In this document: positions 6,810 through 15,748 of the stretch, one piece after another
Layout of the letters: each line of letters starts with the position of its first letter
Position numbering within the stretch: the stretch's first letter is position 1
From: JACCTH01 sp050741915
Lineage (GTDB): Bacteria; Actinomycetota; Acidimicrobiia; Spongiisociales; ZC4RG35
Assembly: GCA_050741915.1 (NCBI GenBank)
Contig: JBOGEX010000148.1
Span: 1 to 26,189, forward strand
Direction: 5' to 3'
Length of the DNA stretch: 26,189 nucleotides
Program-made: the position numbers and the translations under genes
Notes under the pieces: generated by a model
What the model saw: the letters and a program-made list of their open reading frames with translations, nothing else
What the model was told of the DNA's origin: nothing
The model's database searches: none

Positions 6810-8276
6810 TTATCTAACCAGGCTAAAGCTGCGTTGGTTGTTGGCACCCGGATAGGGAGACTGCGCGACTAGCGGCAGAATGTTCTTGCTGAGGATGTAG
6901 GAAGTAACCGCATCCAGTCCCTGATTACCGGCGCCCGGCGTTCCGCAGGTGATTGATCCACCGGCATTGGGGCAATTTATGGTGTTGGCCACTCCGGGGG
7001 TGTGGTGGATCGTGCATGCGCTCGCGCTGCACCCGTACATCGTGGTGTCGAGGTACACGGGAAGGAAATCCTTGATGTGGTAAAGGGTGCTTGGACTACT
7101 GATGTCGTTCTCCCACATCAGCGGCGTGAAGCCGAAGCGCCTGGCGTCGACGATTGAATCCATGAAGATGACCGTCGATGTCGCCTTCGCCGAGGTGAGG
7201 CAGGTGTTCATCTCGGCGGGGGTGTCGACTTGCGCGTTATTGCAGGGTGCCGGCAGACCCGGTAGCAGATAGTTCCAAAGCGGTGTGTCATCGAGTCGGG
7301 TCTCGGGATTCGGTCCTTGCGGGTTTCGTACCAGAAAGCCGCCGGACGCCTGTTCGATTCGGCCGTCGTAAGCACCGATCGACGAATGCGCTGAGCCTCC
7401 ACGAGTCAAACCGGTATCGAGGTTGCTTGCCACGCCAGTTTGCGAATAGGCAGCATTGGGCTCGGCCGAAAATACCGGGCAGCTGTTTTGCTCTTCGATT
7501 CCGGCCCCGGTCCCAGTAGGATGGGTGCTCAAGGGATGGTCGACCCCGCGAGCGATGTTGGACACCAGGCGGGTGTTAGTTCCACCGTTGCATTGCTCGG
7601 TCGTGCCGATCTGTTCGTTTGCGTACAGAAAGAAGTCGGCGGATCCGAAGTTGCCGGTGGACGGTAGATCTGCGCAGGCACCCCAGGAGGGGTTGCCGGA
7701 GGTCTTCAGGCAGTTGTAGTTGCCACCCGTGTAGCTTCCCGGTGTCAGAAAGGGGATTAAGAGGTTGCGGTTCAGATTCTGCGTCACCGCGATGGCTTCA
7801 GCCGAAATGTTGATCTGGGTAACGCCGACTACGCGCCCGAAGGAGGTTGCGACTTCAATCGTTGGTATTCGCACCCAGGCTCGCTGAAGGTTGGCGTTAA
7901 AGGCGACACACTGCGTTATCGGCGAGGCGGTGTAGCCCGCCGGGATGCCGGGACACTCGGCCGGCGTCGCCCAAGCCGCCGCGCCTGGATTGTCAAGGGT
8001 GGCGTTAGCAACGGCCATTGCTTCCTTGGCACCGTTGCATCGGGCGAGTGTGATCCCGCTATAGCCTGCGCAGGGTCCCGTACCGGTGGTGAGCTTGGCG
8101 AATTGAATAGCTGCCAGGCTCCCGACGTCGGCGGCACTTTGGTCTTGACGGCGCTCATTGGAAGCGACGCCAAAGTCGATGGCGATAGCCGCCATACCCA
8201 TTAGCAGTATCAAGCACAAGGCGATGATGATCGCTGTGGCGCCATCCTCGCTGCTGAGCGCGCGCGGTTCTAGCAT
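6810..8276 (-). CDS. TadG-like pilus assembly protein with Cys-bearing exported domain (488 aa)
   Basis: After a short tail, DGATAIIIALCLILLMGMAAIAIDFG forms the membrane anchor, followed by SNERRQDQSAADVGSLAAIQFA. The exported domain is homologous to the 515-residue protein. It has PFLTPGSYTGG, GNFGSADFFLYANE, VSNIARGVDHPL and ARRFGFTP. The C-terminal block is PVYLDTTMYGCSASAC, then HTPG, with Cys416, 421 and 435 in the same C-x4-C-x13-C spacing and a further Cys444. It ends FSLVR. I take the ATG at 8276 as start: it has GGGGGA five bases upstream and overlaps the TadE stop by 7 bp. An ATG at 8306 would add 10 residues but has no Shine-Dalgarno. Confidence 0.85.
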   Translation of the reverse strand: MLEPRALSSEDGATAIIIALCLILLMGMAAIAIDFGVASNERRQDQSAADVGSLAAIQFAKLTTGTGPCAGYSGITLARCNGAKEAMAVANATLDNPGAAAWATPAECPGIPAGYTASPITQCVAFNANLQRAWVRIPTIEVATSFGRVVGVTQINISAEAIAVTQNLNRNLLIPFLTPGSYTGGNYNCLKTSGNPSWGACADLPSTGNFGSADFFLYANEQIGTTEQCNGGTNTRLVSNIARGVDHPLSTHPTGTGAGIEEQNSCPVFSAEPNAAYSQTGVASNLDTGLTRGGSAHSSIGAYDGRIEQASGGFLVRNPQGPNPETRLDDTPLWNYLLPGLPAPCNNAQVDTPAEMNTCLTSAKATSTVIFMDSIVDARRFGFTPLMWENDISSPSTLYHIKDFLPVYLDTTMYGCSASACTIHHTPGVANTINCPNAGGSITCGTPGAGNQGLDAVTSYILSKNILPLVAQSPYPGANNQRSFSLVR

Positions 8277-8734
8277 GCCTGTCCCCCTGCTGGGGCGTTG
8301 CTCCATGTGGCTGGTTGCTCCACGCGGATCTCGACGGTCGAGGTAAGCACAAGTGACGGCGGTATAGCCCAGTCCAATAGCCCTGTCAGTGTGTCACGGG
8401 TCGCCGACGTAGCCGCGGTGGCAGCTGTCCCCACCGTCCCGGGACTTTGGAGATCGACGGTCACACCCGAGGCAATGTCCATACGGGCGCAGATTGCATC
8501 GATCAGTGCGTCGCGGTCAGTGTCATTTCGAGGAGTGGTGCCATTTGTCGCCCCAACCGGGAAATTGACCGCAGCCAATCGGGCGCCCTCGCGGGCACCG
8601 TGCCGGATGTCTAGGTTTTGGGCAAACACCCACGCAAACTCGATGATGCCAAACAGGAGCATTATCAAGAAGGGCGCCAGGATGGCGAACTCGACAAGGT
8701 TCGCCGCGCGCTCTTTTCTCCAGACCCGACCCAC
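8270..8734 (-). CDS. TadE-like minor pilin
   Basis: The 154-residue product begins MGRVWRKERA followed by ANLVEFAILAPFLIMLLFGII. Glu is at +5 of the predicted prepilin-like site, but the residue before the cut is Ala instead of Gly. The segment DIRHGAREGARLAAVNF matches TadE. The start is GTG 8734 because GAGG lies six bases upstream; a TTG at 8746 lacks a ribosome site. The TAG stop overlaps the downstream TadG-like gene. There are Cys residues near ICARMD and at the C-terminus (GGQAC). Confidence 0.85.
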   Translation of the reverse strand: MGRVWRKERAANLVEFAILAPFLIMLLFGIIEFAWVFAQNLDIRHGAREGARLAAVNFPVGATNGTTPRNDTDRDALIDAICARMDIASGVTVDLQSPGTVGTAATAATSATRDTLTGLLDWAIPPSLVLTSTVEIRVEQPATWSNAPAGGQAC

Positions 8735-8823
8735 GTTTTGCCTCAATGATTACGGTGAGCCGCGAGATTAACACCCACCCCGAACCGGTCACGGGTCAGG
8801 CGACGGTCCGTCGCTTGGACTAG

Positions 8824-10095
8824 TTAGGCGTTGGCGTCGACCAATCGATAGGTCTTTGGAGAGCCGGGAGCAAAGGGGGTATTAGATGAGCTCGGACCGA
8901 CGCAACGTGCGTTTGGCCCGTACCACATCAAGATCGAGGACGCCTGCTTGAGATTCCCGTTGCCGTGAAAATCGCCGGTGTCGTTCGGGTCGGTGATGAT
9001 TACGTTGTACATGCCGATGATCTTCATATCCTTTTTGCCGTTCGGCCAGCCGGGATTGGGGTCACCGAGGTCCCAATTCATGTCGGAAGAGACAATCGGG
9101 ATCGCGCCGAACCGTGGTGAGTCGCATTTGGCGATGACATCGTTCCAATAGTGATGGGCAGCGGTGTCGGTCGCGGTCCAGGGCCCATAGAGGCTGGTGT
9201 CCCACCACGCTGGTTGCACGCCGCCCATGGCGGCGAAGAGCGCTTGGGGGGCTGAGCCCAGAACCTGGCTGGGCGAGTCGCAGTTGAGCTGCTCTCCGCT
9301 AACAACCATTGTGCAGCTTCGCTTGGGGTCGTCGTCGAAGCGCTCGACAAAGCCGGTTCCGAGCGCTCCAGCACTCACGCCGGTGTCCGTATCGACGATG
9401 TGGCAAACGACCGCGTTCGAAGGGGTGCAGTGGTTGCTACCGGCTGCGAGAGGCCCGAGCCAAGGCGTCAATTCACGATCTGAGCCCTCAGAGATGTTCT
9501 TTATCAAGATGTTGTTGTTCCCGTTGGTGCCATCAATTCGATCGATGAATAGGGCACCGCAGTTGCCTGAGTTGGTGCCGCACGGATTAGGGGCTTGGAG
9601 ACCGCCGGCCCATCCACCGGGGAGAGCTCCGAATGGAAGGGTTCCGCCACCCGCTGAGAAAACCTTGCAGTATGCGACTTGAGTGATCGGGACATCCGAC
9701 GCTCCGATCACCCGGCCAAAGGTGGCCTGGTCGGTCTCGGTAACCGTCACTTGCATCTTGTTGTTGTCTGCTCCGAAAGGGGCCGTGATCGCTACCGAGT
9801 TGCCGAAGGCATCCGACAAAGTAAGGGTGTTACCCGACGTCGAAGGAGACACCGCCGCCAGCGAAGGAAAGTTCCGCTGAGCGTTCTCGGCAGCGGAGGC
9901 CCGGGCGACGGCAGGGTCCTCGGGCATGCTGGGAATGCCGGCCAGGCAAGCTAGGTCGGCCGTGGTCTGGTCGGTGCGAGCCGTCTCGTAAAAGCCAGAT
10001 ACGTCGACCGCCAAGGCGGTGGCGGCGAGGAGAAACAGCAAGCAAAGGGCGACCCAGATGGCCGAGAAGCCGGATTCCTTTTGAGGTTCGAACAC
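8824..10095 (-). CDS. TadG-like pilus assembly protein with exported domain (423 aa)
   Basis: The anchor is SGFSAIWVALCLLFLLAATA followed by LAVDVSGFYETARTDQTTADLACLAG. The exported domain is a shorter relative of the two proteins at 4652 and 6810. It keeps PFGALPGG, a Cys pair near CGTNSGNCG, LIKNISEGSDRELTPW and SPRFGAIP, but lacks the PVYLD-x-x-x-x-x-C-x4-C block. It ends YRLVDANA, the same hydrophobic tail position as LIR/LVR in its relatives. GTG 10095 is chosen because GAGGG lies six bases ahead. A TTG at 10101 would overlap the TadE stop (TTGA) but would have GAGGG directly against it. Its gap to the TadE stop is 2 bp. Confidence 0.82.
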   Translation of the reverse strand: MFEPQKESGFSAIWVALCLLFLLAATALAVDVSGFYETARTDQTTADLACLAGIPSMPEDPAVARASAAENAQRNFPSLAAVSPSTSGNTLTLSDAFGNSVAITAPFGADNNKMQVTVTETDQATFGRVIGASDVPITQVAYCKVFSAGGGTLPFGALPGGWAGGLQAPNPCGTNSGNCGALFIDRIDGTNGNNNILIKNISEGSDRELTPWLGPLAAGSNHCTPSNAVVCHIVDTDTGVSAGALGTGFVERFDDDPKRSCTMVVSGEQLNCDSPSQVLGSAPQALFAAMGGVQPAWWDTSLYGPWTATDTAAHHYWNDVIAKCDSPRFGAIPIVSSDMNWDLGDPNPGWPNGKKDMKIIGMYNVIITDPNDTGDFHGNGNLKQASSILMWYGPNARCVGPSSSNTPFAPGSPKTYRLVDANA

Positions 10096-10097
10096 GG

Positions 10098-10535
10098 TCA
10101 ACCCTCGTACCGTCCGACCGCTTCGACAGTCAGGTTGACGGTTGCTTGGAAGAAGAGGAAGTTGAGCGGGTAGTTCGGATATTGGATTCGGACCGCCACT
10201 TGCTGATATCCCTGTGAGGTCGGGTTGAATCCGCAGGGGTTGGTCGCCTTGTCGATACAGAGCGTGTTGACATTCGCGACGGGGATAGCCGATGTGATCA
10301 ACTCGGCGTCGATCACTGCCTCGACATCGCCGACTGAGCCGGGTGATCCTGTATCCCAGGGCAATTCGGTAGCAGCGAAACGAACTCCCTCACGGGCCGC
10401 ATGCTCCATGGTGTTGCTCACGTTCCACGCCCGAGCTGCGGTCCAGATACCGAAGGTGAGCATCAGGAGCATCGGAAGAACCAGAGCAGTTTCGATGAGA
10501 GCAGCGCCTCGCTGCCTAGAACCGTCGTGTGCCAT
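10098..10535 (-). CDS. TadE-like minor pilin
   Basis: This 145-residue protein starts MAHDGSRQRG then AALIETALVLPMLLMLTFGIW, with Glu at +5 after Gly as in prepilins of this family. EHAAREGVRFAATELP is the TadE helix signature. One Cys pair (LCIDKATNPCG) may form a disulfide outside the cell. The start at 10535 has AGGGGA six bases upstream; an in-frame ATG at 10553 has no such site. It is the first gene of the minus-strand series of four TadE-TadG pairs, so the promoter of the first pair should lie in 10536-10777. Confidence 0.87.
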   Translation of the reverse strand: MAHDGSRQRGAALIETALVLPMLLMLTFGIWTAARAWNVSNTMEHAAREGVRFAATELPWDTGSPGSVGDVEAVIDAELITSAIPVANVNTLCIDKATNPCGFNPTSQGYQQVAVRIQYPNYPLNFLFFQATVNLTVEAVGRYEG

Positions 10536-10777
10536 AAGCTTTCCCCTAGTCATCAGTCGAAGGCTCGCTCAAACTTGGATTCACACCACCGGTCGCTAGA
10601 CCCAAATAAAACAAAGTGCGGCCAATAGGCATTTCGTTACACAACTCTCGCAGAGGCTAGCGTCACAGTGGTGGAATTCCCACTCGCAGTGGTCATCACC
10701 ACAATCTCGGTCCTGGCCGTGAGACCGGACAGCAACATTCAGAACATCGGCGATGTGACTAGTGCTTTTCCTTGCCG
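10536..10777. other. Intergenic region between sdhB 3' end and first TadE gene
   Basis: This 242-bp stretch holds the presumed promoter of the minus-strand TadE-TadG genes and the 3' side of sdhCAB. I see an inverted repeat GTGGT-CATC-ACCAC at about 10687-10700 and a near-palindrome GTGGAATTCCCAC around 10671-10683, neither followed by a T-tract. No convincing sigma-type -35/-10 pair and no supported gene was found. A minus-strand frame of 33 codons is present, but has no ribosome site worth trusting. Confidence 0.4.
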
Positions 10778-11539
10778 TCAGGTGCGCGCTAACAGTCGGC
10801 GGTTGACGACCTTGGCCTTGATGAAATCCCGATTGAGCAGGGCGATGAAATCGATCGAGATCGACTTGGGGCAGGCTCTTTCGCACTCGCCATGATTGGT
10901 GCAGGAGCCGAAGAGGTCCTCCATCACGTTCACCATCCGCTCCACCCGGGTGTAGCGCTCGGGCAGCCCCTGCGGGAGGAGGTTGAGATGGGCGACCTTG
11001 GCCGCGGTGAAAAGCTGGGCGGCACCGTTGGGGCAAGCCGCCACACAGGCTCCGCAACCGATGCAGGCCGCCGCTTCGAGGGCGACGTCAGCGACCTCCT
11101 TCGGGATCGGGGTGAGGTTGGCTTCTGGTGCCTCGCCCGTGGGTACCGAGATGAAGCCGCCGGCGGCGATGATGCGGTCGAATCCCGAGCGATCAACGAC
11201 TAGATCCCGCAGGACTGGGAACGCAGCGGCGCGCCAGGGTTCGACGGTGATGGTGGCGCCATCGGAGAACTTGCGCATGTGCAGCTGGCAGGTGGCGGTG
11301 CCGAGCTGGGGTCCGTGAGCCATGCCATCGATCATCACTCCACAGCTCCCGCAGATCCCCTCCCGGCAATCGTGTTCGAAGGCGATCGGTTCCTCGCCCT
11401 GTCCGATGAGACGCTCGTTCAGAACGTCGAGCATCTCGACAAACGACATGTCGGGGGAGATGTCTTCGACCATGTAGGTCTTGAAGGCCCCGGCCGCGCT
11501 CGGTCCGGGCTGGCGCCAAACCTGAAGTACCACCCTCAC
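10778..11539 (-). CDS. sdhB: Succinate dehydrogenase/fumarate reductase iron-sulfur subunit
   Basis: This 253-residue subunit carries electrons from FAD to quinone through three Fe-S clusters. The [2Fe-2S] ligands are in CREGICGSCG (Cys58, 63, 66) plus Cys84 in TATCQLH. The C-terminal ferredoxin-like part has CIGCGACVAACP (Cys159, 162, 165, 169) and CTNHGECERACP (Cys213, 219, 223). GTG 11539 is the start: GAGG precedes it by 8 bases, and it lies 10 bp after the sdhA stop. The open frame runs further upstream, but there it only shadows sdhA. It is the last gene of sdhCAB, and the sequence resembles the actinobacterial Sdh1 type. The complex sits in the inner membrane and links the TCA cycle to respiration. 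Confidence 0.93.
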   Translation of the reverse strand: MRVVLQVWRQPGPSAAGAFKTYMVEDISPDMSFVEMLDVLNERLIGQGEEPIAFEHDCREGICGSCGVMIDGMAHGPQLGTATCQLHMRKFSDGATITVEPWRAAAFPVLRDLVVDRSGFDRIIAAGGFISVPTGEAPEANLTPIPKEVADVALEAAACIGCGACVAACPNGAAQLFTAAKVAHLNLLPQGLPERYTRVERMVNVMEDLFGSCTNHGECERACPKSISIDFIALLNRDFIKAKVVNRRLLART

Positions 11540-11549
11540 TCGATCGGCC

Positions 11550-13465
<1,916 letters not shown>

Positions 13466-13469
<4 letters not shown>

Positions 13470-14203
13470 GTGATCCATCCGATGTAGACCGCAATCGGCA
13501 TCGAGATGTTGGCCAGGGTGATGACATAGGCAACCGCCACCGCGAGGTAGCGACGCCAGGGGTTGAAACGGGGACTGTTGATCCCGAGGCTTTGAAACAT
13601 GGACCAAGTCCCGTGGTAGAGATGGAGGCCGAGGGCCAGGTTGGAGATGACGTAGAGGATCGTCACCGGCAGACGGGAGAAGGTGGCAACGAAGTTGTCG
13701 TGGACCGCTCCTCGTTCCCAGCCGTCGGGGGCGAAGGGCTGGATGCCCCAGGTGAAGTCCGCCAGGTGGAAGAGGACGAATCCCAAGACGATGAATCCCG
13801 ACCACCGCATCGTCCTGCTGGCGTAGTTGGCGACCAGGTACTGGCGGGGTCCCGAGTACCCCACCGGCCGGGCACGATGGTTCACATAGGTGAGGACGAC
13901 GGCGGCGTGGACGTGGAGGATCGATGCCGCAAGAAGTGTGATCCGCATGATCCACAGGAAGATGTGGCGGGGGAGGATCGGGTAGAGGAAGTCCCGGAGC
14001 AGGTGCCCGTACTCGTCGATCTCGTAGAGTCCGCTGGCTTCGACGGCGAGAAAGATCTTGAGGTTGCCAACGGCGTGCGCAATGACGTAGGCGATGAGGA
14101 TGATCCCGGTGACGGCCATCACCCATTTCTTGCCAACCGCTGACCGATAGAACTCGACGAAGAACGGTGCCCGCCGCTTCTTGGGCACGAGAGTTGTGGT
14201 CAC
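13466..14203 (-). CDS. sdhC: Succinate dehydrogenase cytochrome b membrane anchor subunit
   Basis: This 245-residue protein has five hydrophobic segments at about 27-47, 81-107, 131-150, 178-195 and 219-241. That is the five-helix, diheme B-type anchor that replaces separate SdhC and SdhD. Candidate heme ligands are His43 (VIAHAVGN), His97/His99 (ILHVHAA), His146 (LFHLADF) and His194/His197 (GLHLYHG). It binds heme b and quinone. The GTG start is preceded by GAGGG at a tight 3-base spacing. It is first in sdhCAB and diverges from whiB across 127 bp, or from the leader peptide start at 14330. Confidence 0.92.
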
Positions 14204-14249
14204 AAACCCTCATTAAAGCCGGACGGCTCTCGCCTTTAGATCGAAAGTC

Positions 14250-14258
14250 TTATCCACA
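14250..14258 (+). promoter_or_regulatory. Perfect DnaA-box match TTATCCACA
   Basis: It lies in the divergent sdhC-whiB region, 6 bp before the putative whiB -35 element at 14264. It is the second perfect copy in the window (the other is 3504-3512 on the minus strand). Its position would allow DnaA to affect either promoter, but this is a guess from the sequence match only. Confidence 0.35.
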
Positions 14259-14263
14259 CCCCC

Positions 14264-14292
14264 TTGACGACGCGCGCCCCAGTTGGCACAAT
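14264..14292 (+). promoter_or_regulatory. Putative promoter of the whiB leader/whiB transcript
   Basis: TTGACG at 14264-14269 is a near-consensus -35. It is followed after exactly 17 bp by CACAAT at 14287-14292, a 4-of-6 match to TATAAT. Transcription would begin near 14300, about 30 bases before the leader ATG. A 10-bp perfect palindrome, ACACGCGTGT (14308-14317), falls just inside the 5' UTR and could be an operator or a weak hairpin. Confidence 0.5.
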
Positions 14293-14307
14293 CACATTGT
14301 TGTAATT

Positions 14308-14317
14308 ACACGCGTGT
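14308..14317. repeat. Palindrome ACACGCGTGT in the whiB 5' UTR
   Basis: It is a perfect 10-bp palindrome, extended imperfectly to TTACACGCGTGTGA. It lies 15 bases downstream of the putative -10 element and directly ahead of the GAGGAG ribosome site of the leader ORF. It could be a repressor site or, as RNA, could partly pair next to the ribosome site. No partner is known from the sequence. Confidence 0.35.
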
Positions 14318-14329
14318 GAGGAGCGCAAT

Positions 14330-14377
14330 ATGTGGGGAGAGACCTGGCCGAGAGGGTGCAAGGAGTCGATCTCATGA
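14330..14377 (+). CDS. Putative 15-residue leader peptide coupled to whiB
   Basis: The frame ATG...TGA encodes MWGETWPRGCKESIS. It has a strong ribosome site, GAGGAG at 14318-14323, six bases before the ATG. Its TGA overlaps the whiB ATG as ATGA, the classic coupling arrangement used throughout this window. Two Trp codons (2 and 6) and one Cys are present in 15 residues. The alternative is that the same ribosome site serves a GTG at 14332 that extends whiB by 14 residues in another frame. I favour a leader, but nothing here proves it is translated. Confidence 0.4.
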   Translation: MWGETWPRGCKESIS

Positions 14378-14646
14378 GGTCGACGTTGATCGAGGCTCTC
14401 GCCATCGGGGAGTTGTCATGGCAGGACTACGCCAACTGCCGCGGCGCCGATGCCGATCTGTTCTTTCCGGAGCGGGGAGCATCTACCCGAAAGGCGAAAG
14501 CTATTTGTAACGCGTGCGAGGTTCGAGATGAGTGCTTGAACTTCGCTATCACGAACGGGGAGAAGTTCGGGATCTGGGGCGGCATGTCAGAACGCGAACG
14601 CCGGCGTGTACGACGTCAACGCATCGTCGCTAGAAAGGCGGGCTGA
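14374..14646 (+). CDS. WhiB family iron-sulfur transcriptional regulator
   Basis: This 90-residue protein has the four Wbl cysteines (Cys22 in NCRG, then Cys45, 48 and 54 in CNACEVRDEC) that bind a [4Fe-4S] cluster. The beta-turn signature GIWGG is at 66-70, and a basic tail (SERERRRVRRQRIVARKAG) serves for DNA contact. Wbl proteins usually act with the primary sigma factor and sense redox or NO. AAGGAG lies eight bases before the chosen ATG; a GTG at 14332 would give 104 residues. The gene diverges from sdhCAB, so it could regulate that operon, which is an inference from position. The exact Wbl subclass cannot be named. Confidence 0.92.
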   Translation: MRSTLIEALAIGELSWQDYANCRGADADLFFPERGASTRKAKAICNACEVRDECLNFAITNGEKFGIWGGMSERERRRVRRQRIVARKAG

Positions 14647-14653
14647 TCCTGAG

Positions 14654-14706
14654 CGAAACCGAATGCAGCTTTATGCGGAAACCGCAGCACATAACATGAG
14701 GTTTCG
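14654..14706. terminator. Possible hairpin after whiB
   Basis: CGAAACC at 14654-14660 pairs perfectly with GGTTTCG at 14700-14706. A small inner hairpin, GCGG-AAA-CCGC, lies between them. It starts just after the whiB stop and ends next to the stop of the minus-strand ORF at 14707. It would suit termination between convergent genes, but the outer stem is short, the loop is long and there is no T-tract. Confidence 0.35.
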
Positions 14707-14967
14707 TTAGCGCCCGCGCTTTTTCAAGACTCGTCCGTACTGCCAGTGGACCACCTGGCCCAACCGGTTGAGTTCGTCGGTTTTGCGCGGCTCCAATCCG
14801 ATCAATTTCGCCACCGCTCCTGGGGAGACGTAGATGGCTTCCGATCCCGAAGCTTCATCTCTGCCATCGATGACAGAGTCATCGCCACGGTGCCAGCGGA
14901 TCCAGCCACTCGAAACGAGTGAGTTACAGGTAGAGGCCGGAGCCCTCACGCTCTTCGCCGGAGCCAC
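14707..14967 (-). CDS. Uncertain small ORF overlapping the 3' end of bpa
   Basis: The frame of 86 codons begins inside bpa with a GTG that has no ribosome site, and overlaps bpa by 44 bp. A shorter version begins at an internal GTG and would give only about 35 residues, ending VVHWQYGRVLKKRGR. The C-terminal half (YVSPGAVAKLIGLEPRKTDELNRLG) reads like a real helical, basic protein, while the first 30 residues look like noise. I recognise no family. It could be a genuine small gene with a misplaced start or a chance frame. Confidence 0.3.
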   Translation of the reverse strand: MAPAKSVRAPASTCNSLVSSGWIRWHRGDDSVIDGRDEASGSEAIYVSPGAVAKLIGLEPRKTDELNRLGQVVHWQYGRVLKKRGR

Positions 14968-15424
14968 GACCGAGCGAGGACCGGCGCTGCACCTCCTGGA
15001 GTTGGGCCTGAGCGGCCATCTGCTGGCTCCAGAGCGACGCCTGGATGCCGTGGAACAGACCCTCGAGCCATCCGATCAGCTGCGCTTGCGCGATCCGTAG
15101 CTCGGCTTCGGTAGGAGCCGCTCCGGCGAGGGGAACCATGATTTCGTCAAACTCGTCGAGTAGGTCACTAGTCAGCATCTCGCGGAGCTCGGCCAGAGTC
15201 GCGGCATGCACGGCCGCCAGGCGGCTGCGACCCTGCTCATCGAGGGGAGCCTGGCGGACTTCATCCAACATCGCCCGCGTCATGGACGCTATCCGAATGA
15301 GTTTGGTCGGGACTCCAGCACCCGGGGGGGCCGGCTCGGTCGAGGGCTGCTCGAGAGGTGCCGGCACGGGGTCGATGCCGTCGGGCGCAAGGGGAGTTGT
15401 CTGTTCGCTGTCTCTGGCAGTCAT
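14924..15424 (-). CDS. bpa: Bacterial proteasome activator Bpa/PafE
   Basis: This 166-residue protein has a disordered Pro/acidic N-terminus. A four-helix bundle follows, with segments such as PTKLIRIASMTRAMLDEVRQ, DEQGRSRLAAVHAATLAELREML, ELRIAQAQLIGWLEGLFHGI and a helix ending QAQLQEV. This is the Bpa/PafE pattern. It ends GLYL, matching the GQYL C-terminal tail with which mycobacterial Bpa docks into the 20S proteasome and opens its gate without ATP. It therefore implies a proteasome in this organism. There is no good Shine-Dalgarno before the ATG, so a leaderless start is possible. It diverges from the HTH gene across 93 bp. No proteasome core genes are in the window. Confidence 0.88.
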   Translation of the reverse strand: MTARDSEQTTPLAPDGIDPVPAPLEQPSTEPAPPGAGVPTKLIRIASMTRAMLDEVRQAPLDEQGRSRLAAVHAATLAELREMLTSDLLDEFDEIMVPLAGAAPTEAELRIAQAQLIGWLEGLFHGIQASLWSQQMAAQAQLQEVQRRSSLGRGSGEEREGSGLYL

Positions 15425-15517
15425 CTGCGGAGGCTAACCCGAGAGCGCCTTTACAACCCTCTTCCCACCGAACCTCTAGTTCCATATGATCGAACAGTTG
15501 ACATAGAGGAGGACAGG

Positions 15518-15748
15518 TTGGCGGACGGCGGCGATTTGCCCCCGATCCTCGATGCGGCCCAGGTTGCCGAAATGCTGAGCATGAACGTGCAGATGGTGAG
15601 GCGCTACGCCCGCGAGGGTCGACTTCCGGCGTACAAGCTTCCAGGTGGGAGGGCGTTTCGCTTCTTGCGTGACGAAATCATCGACTTTCTGCGCGCTCAT
15701 CCGGCGGCAGAAATGGATGGGGCCCGTGCGGCTAAGGAACGAAGGTGA
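15518..15748 (+). CDS. Excisionase/BldC-like helix-turn-helix protein
   Basis: This 76-residue protein has one MerR/excisionase-type winged HTH. AAQVAEMLSMNVQMVRRYAREG is the helix-turn-helix, LPAYKLPGGRAFRF is the wing, then DEIIDFLRAHP. Such proteins bind DNA alone or as head-to-tail oligomers (BldC) and include small regulators and recombination directionality factors. No integrase is nearby, so a regulator is more likely. The start is TTG 15518: AGGAGG at 15507-15512 lies five bases before it and no ATG or GTG occurs in frame nearby. The longer upstream frame runs antisense to bpa. Its 3' end overlaps the convergent gene at 15732 by 17 bp. Confidence 0.8.
   Translation: MADGGDLPPILDAAQVAEMLSMNVQMVRRYAREGRLPAYKLPGGRAFRFLRDEIIDFLRAHPAAEMDGARAAKERR

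Noticed and set aside
10596..10777. Small frames in the sdhB-TadE gap, including a 33-codon minus-strand frame
   Set aside because: There is no ribosome site, no recognisable motif, and inverted repeats run through it.
13470..14213. Apparent fusion of sdhA with a long upstream frame (one 887-residue reading frame)
   Set aside because: The upstream part is frame overlap with sdhC. Its translation lacks family signals, whereas the sdhC frame has clear membrane helices and His ligands. The sdhA protein begins at 13469.
14707..14967. A confident gene at this position
   Set aside because: The start lacks a ribosome site and the first 30 residues look like noise. It is kept in the list only at low confidence.
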